Shown here one piece after another: positions 30,153 through 42,656 of a stretch of 64,000 bases of DNA; the first letter of the stretch is position 1, and each line of letters begins with the position of its first letter. Origin of the DNA: Calcarisporiella thermophila CBS 279.70 (taxonomy: Eukaryota; Calcarisporiellomycota); assembly GCF_041956535.1 (NCBI RefSeq), contig NW_027192222.1, forward strand, positions 149,901 to 213,900, read 5' to 3'. A model generated the notes under the pieces. That model was not told the DNA's origin, searched no databases, and saw nothing but the letters and a program-made list of their open reading frames with translations. The translations under genes were made by a program, and so were the position numbers.

Positions 30153-32815
30153 CTATTTCTTAGAGACTATCTGTCGTACCCCATCCGCCCACAATGTCTC
30201 TATTGTTCCGTCCGGTAAGACTCTACGATGATACGCGTCACACTGGATTTCCTACATAGCGATTCTTCGATTAACACAATAAACTATGGTAAACTCGATG
30301 TGGTATTTATACCTCAGTACCATCTGGATGACGTATCCGCTTAACTCCTCCGCGAACTGTCATAACGGTTCCATCTCCAAATACAACCTCTTCTTCTCTT
30401 TCTGCTCCTTCTTCTTCCTTGAATTCTTTGTCATTTCCCTCTACTACCCGTTGAACAATACCGGTGGGATGTCTAACTTCAATTACATTACCCTCGCGTC
30501 TCTGTATCTGGCCATTTGGAAACCGAGTTTCCTCAATTCCATCCGCAAATCTTATTGTTTCCGTTCCATTAGCAAAGTGGTAAACGGTCCGATTACCGGG
30601 GATATGTATTTTACGGTCTCCGTTGGTAAAGAAGCTAGTAGTTCTCCCTGAGGGCTCTAAGTGTTTGATGGTCCCATTAGGAAAGAGTTGGAGTCTAGAG
30701 CCAGATGAGTATATGCGAGTGCGAGGAGAGTCCTTCTCAGTGGGTTGGTCATCCTATTTATGGGTGCCACTAACTTGAGATGTTCTATTACACGCATTGT
30801 ATAGCAAATCAAATACTTACCTGAATACATACGCCAAGGTTTTCGATTTGTTCCTCCAGAGAGTCCAAAGCACAGGGTTCCTTCTTCGCGTTATTCCGTT
30901 CGATTGGATCCTTGCCTTTGGTCGTCGCTAAGCCGAATGCAGACGAAGTTGTCGTTGAGGTGTATGGGGTGGTGCTGCTTTTTGTGCTGGTTGTGCGGGA
31001 GACTGTGGGGGGAACAGTGGAGGAAGCAGACAAAGGCCGCTCCACTTTTGTTGTTGCACTTGAACTTCTCTAAAAAAAATTGTCTTAGGGTTATTGCCAC
31101 AATGATTCTCCAATTATTTATCCTAACCTTTATTGTGGATGCAGGTACGGGTATTCTCGATAATGCAAGCTTCTCTTGCTTCAACGTAACCACTTCCGCG
31201 AGTAATTTTTCATTTTGTAGTGTCAAATCATCAACTTGTTTTTGTAAGCGCTCCTCCTCCACCTTGTGGCGAGATTCCTTTGCCTGTAATGATTTTTGGC
31301 ATTCGGCAAGCTGCTTGCGGAGATGTTCTGCCTCTTCGCGATCCCTGATATCGGAAAGAAAGTGCGTTAAACGAAGCATCATAAAGAGGGCTCAAATGTG
31401 GTGTTACTTTTTCCCAGGCATCATTTCAACTGCACGGCGATTTCGTTCCCAGAGCTGCCTCTCCCTTTGTAGTTTTTTCATCTCTTGTGCTTTCCACTTT
31501 TCCAGCTTGTTCCGCTCTTCTTTTTTGTACTGCTCGAAATCGGGCTATAAGCAATCACAAATTAGACTCTGTGTAAAATAAAAGTGAATAAATGAGCTAC
31601 CTTATCTATTTTGGCTTCACGTAGCTCTTCAGTGGTAATTTGCAACTCTTGTCTTAATCTGATCACTTCTTCTCTCGTTTTCTCCAACTCGTCTCGATAT
31701 TCATCAAGTTCTTTTTCTAGAGACTGCCAACGTCCAAAAATAATAAAAATATTAAAGCTGATTTTGGATAAATACACATACACGATTAGGCTTACTTTAA
31801 TACGTGCATCGACACCGTAGTCGCTCTCCGTCTTTTTTTCTCTTGTTCTCTCTCTTTCGACTAGGCCCCCTCCTTTCATCCTTTTTATTCCCAGCTTACA
31901 TCGCTCCTGCTCCCAATCCTTTGCTTTATTATCTTCCAAGTTATCTAGTAGAAGTGGTCGTGAATTCCGCGCTTGAACTGGAGTTTTACCATGCTCTAAC
32001 CAATATGCTAATCCGGGGGAAATAGTGACAGTACTTAATGGTTTCGAAATCGGCGTCTTGTTAATAGCACTCCCCGCGTTTCTCCACCCTCTTCTCTCCT
32101 CCATTGTGTATGTTGGAGCCTCCTCGTTCGCCGAATCTTGAGTTACAAACTTTTCTTCATCTCGAAATAATTTCTCTTCCACGCTCTCAAACTCTCTTAG
32201 CTCAGCTTGTCTCCTATGTTCCTCTTGTGCCCACCGTGTGCGATGCGCCTCTCGTGCTGGCCGCATAATTTTTACCTCAACTGAGAGGTCTTCGGTGAGA
32301 ACACTTTCGTTTTGAAGAGCTTTTGCTCCTACTGTTCCAGATCGAGAGGAAAGTTTCTCAATAAAACTTGGAATCTTAACAGAAAAACATTAATCGAAAC
32401 ACAATATATGAACAGTTAAATAAGAGAAGCTTACGGCTCGTCGGGCAGGTTGCGATTCTTTCTGCCGAATAAGCTTTTTTTGTAGAATCTCGTCAACAGA
32501 GAGGATTCGTCCAGATGGTGCTTTAATAGATTAACGTATTAGAAATGTTTTTTTTTTTAGAACAGAGATTTCAAAACGAGAAAAAAGAACAAAAACAAGA
32601 TGAGAACTCACATGAAAATCCTTGTATTTGGGTTTCTTGAGGTGAAGTTGACTATTTAATGGAGAATAATTAAGTGTCTTATGATCAATTGTACACAAAA
32701 ATCCCAGAAGAATGTAAACCTTTAGCTCCGAATCACGTTTCTGATCGAGAGCCGCCCTCAGTTTAACGTTCAGCGGAGCAAAAGCTGGGGTTGTGCGCTG
32801 GTTAATCCCATTCAT
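30153..32815 (-). CDS. SAS4: SAS-4/CPAP (CENPJ) centriole assembly protein (10 exons)
   Basis: Exons 32815-32720, 32651-32612, 32520-32435, 32374-31796, 31723-31601, 31544-31408, 31344-31128, 31069-30821, 30753-30313, 30251-30153 sum to 2067 nt, 688 aa. Residues about 267-420 are coiled coil; the block DFEQYKKEERNKLEKW then EMKKLQRERQLWERNRRA is the characteristic lead-in of CPAP/TCP10 proteins. Residues about 510-688 form the TCP10_C/G-box domain, a string of short beta repeats: LFPNGTIKHL, TSFFTNGDRKIHI, YHFANGTETIRF, RHPDGTE, RVLPDGTIETLW. In animals this domain binds STIL/Ana2 and the protein sets the wall and length of centrioles. I did not find an obvious PN2-3 tubulin-capping motif in the N-terminus. 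The gene implies that the organism builds centrioles/basal bodies. Confidence 0.87.
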
Positions 32816-33572
32816 GCATCAAAAAATCTTTTCTGGAGTTGCGAACAAAATACAATTAACGCGAAATAACTTTTTTCGCGCAAAATTAAGTTTCTGATAT
32901 TAATACATATATAAAAATTCAATAATGATATCCCATTTATAAACCCACTAGAGTTAATACGAGGCTGGCTGCTAATCTCCCTTAGCAAAGTAGAATGTGC
33001 TCATCTTAATTTTCTAATGCGTTTATGTAAATTAGCCTTAATCATTGCTTCAACTTTCTTTTTGTCCCCCTTCCCCCTCTCCTTCCTTAATGTTTGAAAT
33101 CTCATTGAGGAGTATGACTCATTGCTCTTTAAAATTGGATGGTGTATTGTTTACGAATTATAAACTCTAGTTGATAATTAGAAATTGACTCAGAGCAATC
33201 TATTCTTACATTTTTTTTTTTTTTCTCACATTAATGTACAATCTTTGCCGAAAGAATGAGCACCGGTGCTACCATTTTTTTTATTGCAACAACTAATACA
33301 TCTGTAAAAATAGTTAATCATCAAGTAGTCCAATATAATCTTTTATTAACCTCCATCCCCATCTCATTCATTCTTAGGTGTAAGAACTTAACTAAAGTTT
33401 AATAACATAGCGACAAGAGCGAAAAATCGCGTAATTTCAACAATTACTGCGCCACAATATTTCTTCATAACGTCACTTTGTATGTGAAAAATGTCTCTTC
33501 ATACACTTTAGTATTTCCATGTCTCTTTAAACGGTTGTACTTTGCATTCTTATTCTTTTCCTTTTCTTTTGC
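32816..33572. promoter_or_regulatory. Shared 5' region of SAS-4 and NELF-A
   Basis: 757 bp between divergent start codons. It contains an A-rich and a T-rich tract (for example T16 near 33211) and no ORF. By position it should hold both promoters; no specific factor site can be claimed. Confidence 0.5.
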
Positions 33573-36197
33573 ATGTCACACGCTGATCGAAGTACGCCTG
33601 AGAATATCCGCACGTGGCTTGTCCATTCGCTCACATCGTCGTGGCAAGGTCACACTATAGCGGCCGATCTCTCTAACGATGTGCTGCGTGGCATCTATGA
33701 GCAATGGTCTTATTATGAACCGGACGTCAAGTGTGGTATTCTCTTAGCACTGCTGCAAATAAAGCATTCCCAAAGGAACGAAGTTAAAGAGGTGATGCAA
33801 CAGGTAAGTTTTTCCTTTATTTTAGTTTTTTCTATGCTTTCAACAATATTTTCTGTCTTTATCATTTTTGTCTTGTTTATGCAAGATCTAGAAAGAGTAA
33901 AAAGAGAAATGCGACACCCTTTATGTCATTTTCTTTTTCCTTTTCTCTTTCCTGTGCCTCTTCCATTTCCGCTCTCCGCTGCTATCTCTTTATTAATCTT
34001 TAATAAACATTAAGAGAAGTAGTGGAAAATATTGGATCTGCAAATTTTTATATGTCGCTTAGTAGACTTGACGATATGATTGACCGCTTTATCTCTTTTG
34101 CATTACCATTTCAATAGCTCATCGATCATGCAAGCCAGGATGGTGATGACTGGGTTCAAGTGATAGCGCTCATGCTTAAACCATACCCGAGCGAAGGCAA
34201 GCTTGATGTTGATGTTTTGCCACAAGAGAAATACAAGGAACATTTCGATCAGCTGAGGAACAATGGTATGTCATACAACTAATGTCCCTTTACCATAATC
34301 TAACCCTTTTTTTCCTTTGTTAGTTCGTACTAAGGGAGCTAAATTCTATCCGAATGAGTGTGCATACATCAATTCAAAAATCGCCAAATCATACACATTC
34401 GATGGGTCTCCTCCTGAATTAATCACTCATACCACGCATTTTAAGATAAATCAAGCACAAGCAATAGATCCCCAAGCACGGCTTGACAAACTTAATAAGC
34501 TTGCAGCTCCAGTCACACCTCTTTCCGCCACAGCTGCCGCCGGCGGTTCTGCACCTGCTTCTTCCGCTGCTAGCGGTAAACCCATGCCAGCAAGTCGCCC
34601 ACAGCCATCAGCTTCTGGTATTTTCTTAAATAAGCGGAAATCTTCTTCGCACTCTTTCTTACGAAGCAGCGCTCCAACAAGTCGTCCGGGTGTGACTGGG
34701 CTCACGTCAACCACACCTAAATATCAGAAACAAACAAAAATCCAGGTCCTGGACTATGAGGCGGGACGAGATATCATTGTGCAGCAGCAAGCTGCCGCAT
34801 TAAAAAAGCAACAAGGTGCGTAGTTTGGGAAATGGGTATTCTGCGTGAATTTATTTTTCTCACTCTTTAATATATCGCATTTCAGATGAGCAGCAGGAGA
34901 AGGAGCAGAAGAGACTCGCACAGAAACAGGCTCAAGAAGAGAAAAAGCGCCAACAAGAGGAGCTGAGAAAACAGAAGGAGCGCGAACGTGAAGAGAAAAA
35001 GGCGGCGAAACGACAGGCCGAAGAAGAGGCTCGAATTAGAAAAGAACGGGAGCGTGAAGAGCGCGAAAGGGAAAGGGAAGAGAGAGAAAGAGAGAGAGAG
35101 CGTGAACAGGATGCAGACGGCGAGGGTTCAGCACGGAAAAGACAGAGAAGACTGTCCAGTTCAGGATCTCAAGGTAAAATAAATATGGTTACCTATTAGA
35201 TCGTTATATAACACAATTTAACATTCCACCATTCTGCTTTAGATTTTGGACATATTAATGCAGTATCTCCAATTCAAGAATCGCCATCGGACACTGTCTA
35301 TCGTAATGGCATTAATGCGTATACGCCTCAAACCCCGTTAGGCGGCCGCTCCTCCTCTTATTTCGCAATGGATCCGCATTCTGTGTCTCCGTGGGGGAAT
35401 AATGCTCAGTCTCCGCCCCTACAATCCCCAATACGACAACAGCAATTTCCGCCTCCCATTTTGCAACATCCTAATATACCCCAACTTCCTCCGCTCTCTC
35501 GATTTGCCTCATCCCCTAGTACGCTTATTCCTCCAGTAAATAGTCCACAAACGCATCCATCCGTAGAAATGCAAATGTACTCTTCTCCCGTACAAACATC
35601 ACCAGTTGCAAACATGATGCAAAGCCCATCAACGGCTACCTCCATGTATACTACGGACTGGGCGATGCTTCAGCAACAACAACAGCTTCAGCAACAACAA
35701 CAGCAGCAGCAACTGCAACCGCAGCAGCAGCAACCACAGCAGCAGCAAATTCTCCCTGGAACTCAGTCTACAATACCAAATCAGTGGAGCCAAGAGCCGA
35801 TTAGACCGAATCCAGAGCAAGAACTCATCGAGTTGAATCGGCGTGACCTGGACCGCATCGATGAAAACACTCGACGGGCCGTGTTCGAAAAGATGAATGC
35901 TGTGAGCTCGCAAAATTTGCGATTGATCTTAGATTTCCTATTGGGCAATCCAAGTGAGTCATACTAATGATCCCCATCTAGCTATTCTATCATTAATTTC
36001 TGTATTTAATGGATACTCCAGTCGAGCCAAAACCGGATCAAACCCCCATGCAGGTGATTCTCAACACAGAATCATCTCAGGACCCCGCGACCGGCCGCCC
36101 GATGGAAGAGAATATTATCTTCCAGATGGATTTTGCAACCGGAGAATGGAAGAAATTGCGGCGGAAGAAGCTGACCAAAAATCGTCGAAATGCGTGA
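33573..36197 (+). CDS. NELF-A-like subunit of negative elongation factor (6 exons)
   Basis: Exons 33573-33803, 34118-34265, 34324-34815, 34886-35173, 35243-35953, 36022-36197 total 2046 nt, 681 aa. The N-terminal 200 residues follow NELF-A: a helical opening (ENIRTWLVHSLTSSW), KCGILLALLQIKHSQRNEVK, then SQDGDDWVQVIALMLKPYP, which mirrors the LDSDPWVLMVADILKSFP block of animal NELF-A. A Lys/Ser-rich linker holds TTPKYQKQTKIQVLD. A long Glu/Arg/Lys helix (34886-35110) and a Gln-rich run (35668-35750) follow. The C-terminus, NIIFQMDFATGEWKKLRRKK, matches the conserved NELF-A tail (FEMNYATGQW...). NELF-A bridges Pol II and the complex to hold it at promoter-proximal pauses. Model yeasts lack it. 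The first intron (314 bp) is unusually long for this locus. Confidence 0.78.
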
Positions 36198-36690
36198 CCC
36201 TATTAGGATGCTTTTATAGGCTGGATAATTTACATTCTCTTCTAAGGATAATGGTCGAGACCTCTTATATAGAGCTCTTATTTTATTTTATTTTTATTGT
36301 GTCTTTTTTCTCTTCTTGCTTGCTCTTTAATATTTGTGCTTCGGCTTTTTACAGTTTTGTATTTTTCTTCCATTCTCTCCTAAAATAACGGTCGATTCCT
36401 TTTTTTCTTTTTGTTTCTGTGTATAAGATTCCCTACACTGTTTGAATTCTCTCTTTTTTTTGCAAAATTTTGTGTTGTGCATGCGTGTTGTGAAATGGTG
36501 AGCTGTGCATAAGGTAGAAATAAAATAACTATTGAACAGACTATTTATGCGGTGTTTTCTATGATGATATTTTATTACTGTTATATGAGAGAAGAAGTAA
36601 TGAAAGGATGAGATAGGAGAAAGCATAATGAGTTTTAGAAACGCATTAAAACAAATGGAATAACAAAAATAAAACAAGGTCCTTACAGCT

Positions 36691-37810
36691 TTAACTCTTC
36701 CCTCTCTTTATTGTGTCCCCTTCGTCTTTGATCCTATTAGTCACACTCTCGATTTCGTGGGCTATAATCTTATCATCTCTCTCAGCCCCTGCTCCAACCC
36801 TCTCTTCCTCTTCGCTCTCGTTCTCCACCTCATCATCCTCCTCCTCCTCCTCCTCGCTCTCCTCATTCTCGTTTTCCTCGTTTGGAGGAAGTTCTCTCAG
36901 CCACCGCATCCTAGGTCCTGACCAGCTCTTTTCTGACACGCGGAATCCAAATATCCGCGCAGTATAGATCTTGGAGGAACTGCGGGGCAAGAGTTCAGGG
37001 TAAGTATGGAAAAGAAAATGTGGAAAAGTAGTGCCAAAATATGCTCCTAGAGAGAACAAATATTAAAAAAAGTTTAGTTGGAATACAATACGATTTCAAA
37101 TAGGGGCAAGCCACAACATCTAGTTCATGGAAAAAAAAAACCCAATCGATATTCTTACCATCAATATCCTGATAACGCGAACTTGACGGGTTATAAATAT
37201 CCAAACAACTTGGGCAGAACAACTTTACAGTCTCCATTCCGGGTAAATCATACCGTCCACATGGGACCACTGGAGTTGTGCGGCAGTAAGTGCGAGGACA
37301 ATAACCAAAATGACCAGCATCGTATTTATCTGCCTATTTGACGAAGAAAGGGAAGAAAGAGCAATTGGCTAAGAAGCGGAAAAAATATAAAGAGGTGAGA
37401 GCTTACCATCTGTTGTAGTCCTTGCCTTGTGATAATATATCGCTGATGGATGAGACCATAAAGAAGTTCGGCAGAGTTCTCGATCAAAGTCACGTCTGGA
37501 ACTTTGACACTATCTTCCTCTGCGTCCCCAAAAAATTCAAATGAAAAGGCAATATACAATAGTTATTAGGCATCCAAAGAGGTATATGAATCTGACTGAA
37601 TAATTGGTTACCGCTCTCGATATCTAAAATCATCTCCAAGGCCTCCTTATAATAAGGAACAAAATTCGGCAAACCTGTAAGATTGAAATCATCCTCGATA
37701 AACTCTTCTGCAACCTCCGCGAAATACTCATGTCCTGAAAGAGCGCAAAACCAAGTTATCCACGAAAGAGACTCAATGTTGCTGTCATTGGAGGAATCTT
37801 CAAATGACAC
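36691..37810 (-). CDS. CKB1: Casein kinase 2 regulatory (beta) subunit, with acidic C-terminal tail
   Basis: Exons about 37810-37612, 37519-37407, 37333-37159, 37046-36691. The CK2-beta fold is clear: SWITWFCALSGHEYFAEV, DDFNLTGLPNFVPYYKEAL, AELLYGLIHQRYI, then the zinc-binding dimer module CPRTYC...CPSC (four Cys) and AYFGTTFPHFLF. CK2-beta dimers hold two catalytic subunits and steer substrate choice in nucleus and cytosol. The last about 70 residues are an acidic run (36820-36900, nearly all Glu/Asp) beyond the usual end, ending in a basic tip. The start codon is unresolved: the open frame reaches GTG 37810, with an acceptor-like TTAACTCAG just upstream, so a short first exon probably lies before 37830. 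Confidence 0.9.
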
Positions 37811-38274
37811 GTAAACATCATTACTGAGTTAATGGATGGGGAATATAAAAGTGGTAAGGTGACCAACCATAGAACTCGTCATATTGATCTTGCTGCGTGT
37901 ATCTTGTATCATTACTATCTGCTCGCGGCGATCCCGTCATGCTTTATTATGTATAAATTATGTTTTTTTTTTATTTATTTTCCAATTTCAATTTATATAG
38001 GTCTCTCCACTCTACGATCCCGTTACAGTTAGAGAGAGGAGGGTTAGCGAACAAACAGAGGAGACGTCACATTTTGATTTCATTCTCTGAAATTTAGTAT
38101 ATAAAATATCACCCAATTAAACTAAAGTTTTGCCATCGCCAAGGTTTTTTCTCACTTATATAAACCTCGACCTCCCTCTCGAAATTTTACTTTTCTCTAC
38201 TGAAGCTTTTTTTTTATCTCGCCATACGCCATAACATTTTCATATTTTCATATCTTACTATTCAATCTATAACA

Positions 38275-41131
38275 ATGGTAGAAACACGTTTCCCTGGACT
38301 TGTCATTTGCCCCCCATGCCCTCCTGAACCGGGGGTCACCGTTCCCAAGAGACCAGTTCCTCTTGAGTCGGTAAATGCGAGTATTACAAGTAAGTAATTT
38401 TTCTTCGTATACCTTTTCGATTTTTATATTAACCTTTTTTCTTGGCAATTTTATGTTTTCCAATTATCAGTTGTTGATATGATTGCGGAAGGTAAGTGAT
38501 TCAATGATTCGATTGCAATTCCATCGTGCTAATGCTCCTATGAATTTGTTAGTTACAATCACACAAACATACAAAAACAAAGAAGAGAAAGAGCCTATTG
38601 AAGCTGTATACACTTTTCCTCTGCACGAGTCCGCTGCTGTCACACGCTTTGCTGCCGAAATCGATGGTCGCATAATTGAGGGTCGTGTTGAAGAAAAAGA
38701 AAAAGCCCAGAAAGAATATGAGGAGGCTCTAAACCAAGGCCATGGCGCTATGCTGTTTGAAGAGCAACTTCCCGACGTTTTCCACGCGTCTATTGGCAAC
38801 ATCCTTCCTGGACAGACCATTACCACTCGGATATCATTTTTGATGGAAGTAAGACATGATGCCGAACATGATTCCGCCCGGTTTGTTCTTCCAACCTTTA
38901 TTGCACCTCGTTACGGCACCCCTTCTAGCTCGGCAACCCATGAGCACGATAGAAAAACTGAACTCTCCACAGGCGAATTTGCGTTTACACTAGAAGCCAA
39001 AGTCAAAATGAGTGGCGACCTGCAAAGCATCGAGTCTCCATCCCATCCGATATCTGTTCGCCTTGGCAAAGGAGGAGAGGCAACGGTCAGCCTGTCCCAA
39101 GATAACGTGAAAGTCGACAAAGACTTTGTGCTCGTTATCAATGCGGAAGGTCTAGATCGACCCAGAGCTTTTGTGGAAACGCACCCTGAGAAAGGAACTA
39201 AGTGTGTTATGTTAACGATGACACCCCGGTTTTCGTTGCGAGAAGTACGCTCCGAGTTGATCTTTGTGATTGATAGGTAAATGACATTTCTCATTCCATT
39301 TTTTTATCATTTTTTTCTTTACTGACAAATTCCTGTCTTATAGATCCGGGTCCATGTCCGAAAGAAATAAGATTCGAAAAGCTAAAGAGGCCCTTACCCT
39401 CTTCTTGCGTTCACTCCCCAGCGACTGCTATTTCAACATTATCAGGTAAAGTTCATAGCTGAGATTAATTTTTATATACTTGAGGTTAAACAAATATTAA
39501 ATCTAAATTTTAGTTTCGGCTCTGACTACTCCTCTCTTTACTCGGAATCTGCGCCTTACTCCGAATCCACTCTTAACTCAGCCATTGCCCATGTTTCCTC
39601 TATGGATGCTGACATGGGTGGGACTGAGATTCATCCTGCCCTGCAGTTTGCATTCTCTAAAAGACGCAAGGATGTACAAACTACCGTGTTCGTCCTAACT
39701 GATGGCGAGGTATGGAACGTCGAAGAGGTGTTCCAAGGAATAAAGAAAGCATCTAAAGATGGAGCCAGGCTATTTGGCCTGGGTGTGGGAGATGATGTCA
39801 GCCACCATCTGGTGGAGGGGGCGGCAAGAGCCGGCAAGGGTTACGCCCAGTTTGTAGGAGATAACGAGAGAATGGAGAAGAAGGTCATTCAAATGCTGCG
39901 CAATTCCCTGCAACCCCCCGTCTCGGACTACCAGGTTGCGTGGGTCGATTCCAGAGCAGAAATCGGGAAGGAAGGAAGTAGCAAGCAAGAGGCTGAGGGG
40001 AGTAGAACTTTAAGTTTCTATGAGGAGAAGAGAGAGGAGGGCGGAAAGCGGGTGAAGAAGTTGGATATGTCGGTGTGTCAAGCCCCCGCCGACATCCCTG
40101 TGGTCGTGCCAGGCTCACGTCTCACCGTGTTTGCGGTACTCAAGCAGAATATCGCCCCACTTGAAACGATAACGCTTCGTGGTCAAGCAGTTGAAGGACC
40201 AATTGAATTGTCCGTGCCCGTGACGAAAGCACCCGACGGACGCAGGCTTCACACTATGGCCGCCCGCAAACTAATCCAGGATCTTGAGGAAAGTTTACCA
40301 CCGCAGCCCCAATGGGACGCCACCGAAGAACAACGCAAGCAACAAGAAGCCGAATACGACGGGATCAGAGCGGAAGTGGTCGAAGTGGCGAAAGCCTACT
40401 CACTTGCGTCGAAATTCACCTCCTTCATTGCGGTGGACACGAAGACTCGCTCTGAAGTGAAGCTGAAAACACGGGTTGTGGTTCCTGGAGGCGGGATTGG
40501 TGGCTATGGCTATGTTGGCGGATCCGGTGGAGGATTTGCTCCTCCTATGGCGTCTGCGTCATTTGCCCCTAGGAGCAAAATGTTGCGCAGTGCTGCGCCA
40601 ATGATGTGCTATGCTGCGGCAGCACCCGCGGCACCACCTGGATTCGGGGGATTCGGAATGACCGCCGAAGCCTCTTTCGAAGAGGCCCCCGATATGGCAG
40701 TGGACAGCTTCAGTGCACCGCCACCACCGGCACCGCAGAATAAGCGTACTAGCGAAGAAGAAGCGGACGATGAAGCCCTACCTCCCAAGCCTAACAGCAT
40801 TGCAGCCCTACACAACCTGGTCGCACTACAATCGTTCCAGGGATCATTCCCTCCATCCGACAAGCTATCTAAGCGGCTCAATCTTGCCTCTGCTGAGAGT
40901 CTTGAAGTCCCAAGCGACGCTCTGCAGTCCGTGACAGAGGAAGCAGCGAAAAAGGAAGTGTGGTCCACCGCATGTGCGCTTGCGCTGCTCAGATTAAGGA
41001 TGGCAGAGCTCCAGGATGCTTGGGAGCTTGTGGAGCGGAAAGCTATCAAATGGATAGAAGGAAAGGGTGTGCAGGCTGAGAAAATTGTCGCTGAAGCGGA
41101 GAAGGCAGTCGCAGCCTGGTTAGAGAAATAA
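38275..41131 (+). CDS. VIT and von Willebrand factor A domain protein (5 exons)
   Basis: Exons 38275-38389, 38471-38491, 38553-39276, 39344-39445, 39514-41131 give 859 aa. The VIT domain spans about residues 40-175 ([49 protein letters not shown]). The VWA domain runs about 278-450 with an intact metal site (VIDRSGSMSE, DxSx[18 protein letters not shown]). The C-terminal part has a Gly/Pro/Met-rich linker (near 40490-40740) and a helical end ([13 protein letters not shown]). This is the layout of cytosolic VWA5A-like proteins found in many fungi. Molecular role is poorly known; protein-protein binding is the family inference. The micro-exon of 21 nt is notable. Confidence 0.9.
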
Positions 41132-41780
41132 TCGGCCGTCGAGATTGGTGCTCTTCAGTAAATATTGTCTTATTCAAATCTATGTCATATACACTATCAG
41201 TAATATAGTCACAACCATTCTGAGCAGCCATGTTTTATTTTAAGATGCTTTTCTTCCTATTTTAATAAAGCCCCCCATCTCTATTTTGTAATATTGAGAT
41301 AATAGCCAACTAATGCCTGCATACGAAAAACTATCCAAAGCCAAGCCCCACAGAACCATAAGCACTCTTTGAATAAACCCTAAAAGGAGTAAAAAACACC
41401 AAGCAAAGACGTCAGCATAGCTACTATGCATGGCCCCTTGGCAGGGATGGTGCTTACAACAAGAGGAGTCTCCGTGAATTTTACGGCACTTGTGCGTAAA
41501 AGGAGCTTGCACTATGTTAATAGAGCGCAAGCGATTAAGAAAATAAAATATTACCAAAATCTCTAATGCATGTTGCAGCTCGCCTTCTCTTACAAATTAA
41601 AAAAAAGTTGTATTTCAACCTTATTGGGCTATATAGAAGGAGGGATTCCAAATTGACAGATAGAAATTGCCATACATTTTAAAACTTTCTCCTTCCTTCA
41701 AGTTTTTCGCTCCACTTTCTAATTCTATTCCTTTCCTTTGTTTAATTCTTGGAATTGGTAATAAAAAAAAGTAGAAAATC
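41132..41780. other. Intergenic, ferritin upstream region
   Basis: About 650 bp, AT-rich, with pyrimidine-rich sequence just before the ferritin ATG (for example CTTTCTCCTTCCTTCAAG near 41686). No gene or iron-responsive hairpin (CAGUGN loop) that I could find. Confidence 0.5.
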
Positions 41781-42449
41781 ATGTCTTTGGCCAAGCAGAA
41801 TTTCGCCCTTGCCTCCGAGGAAGGAATTAACCAGCAGATAACAGCGGAGCTCCAGGCCTCCCAGGTCTACCTCAGTATGTCTGCGTGGTGTGGGCATGTT
41901 AATCAGGCGCTGCCTGGGTTGGAGAAATTCTTCCGAAAAAGTGCAGAGGAGGTATAATTTCAAATCTTGAGGATGGGGCGAGAGGGCGACATCACGAATT
42001 CCTAATCCCAATGCCCATGATAGGAAAGAGAGCATGCACAGAAGCTCATTGACTACCAGAATAGAAGGGGTGGTAAGGTCATTCTGCAGACTCTCCAGGC
42101 GCCTGATGTAAGCGATCCTCTCTGCTCAATTTCGTAAACAGACTGTACAACTGGTTAAACTCCGCTTATCTTGGCTGTTAAATAGAGTGATTGGAAGTCG
42201 GCCAAGAACTGCGTTGAGGCCGCTCTTCAACTCGAGAAGGACGTGAACAAGTCGCTTCTTAACCTGCACAAAATCGCTGATGAAAACGGGGATCCTCAGA
42301 TGTGCGATTTCATCGAGTCGAACTATCTCGAGGAGCAAGTCGAGGCCATCAAGAAGCTCGCCGACATGGTGACGCAGCTGAATCGGGTGGGAGCAGATGG
42401 GCTTGGCCTGTATATTTGGGACAGAGATCTTGGAGGTGCTGACGCGTAA
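41781..42449 (+). CDS. Ferritin heavy-chain type (3 exons)
   Basis: Exons 41781-41951, 42024-42107, 42186-42449 yield 172 aa, normal ferritin size. The four-helix bundle motifs are all there: INQQITAELQASQVYLSMSA, EEREHAQKLIDYQNRRGG, ALQLEKDVNKSLLNLHKIAD, FIESNYLEEQVEAIKKL. Ferroxidase-centre residues are kept (Glu and Tyr of helix A, Glu/His of EREH, Glu of LQLEK, Gln of EEQV), so this is an H-type, iron-oxidising subunit that forms 24-mer cages in the cytosol. No signal peptide is seen. Ferritin is generally missing from Dikarya and present in early-diverging fungi, which bears on the identity of the host. Confidence 0.95.
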
Positions 42450-42656
42450 AGGAGAGAGGGGGAAGGGACTCCGTCTATTTCATAAACTCTTTGTCTTATA
42501 AACTTGAAATATAATGCGGGTCTTAAGATGGCTTGATTGCGAACTCTTTTATTACAGGTTATATCTATAGGGCAAAAAAATTCCGAAGAATCTGTGATAT
42601 ATGTACAAAGATAGAGGGCAAACCGCTCTACTGCCACTCGTGCACCACCACTATCT

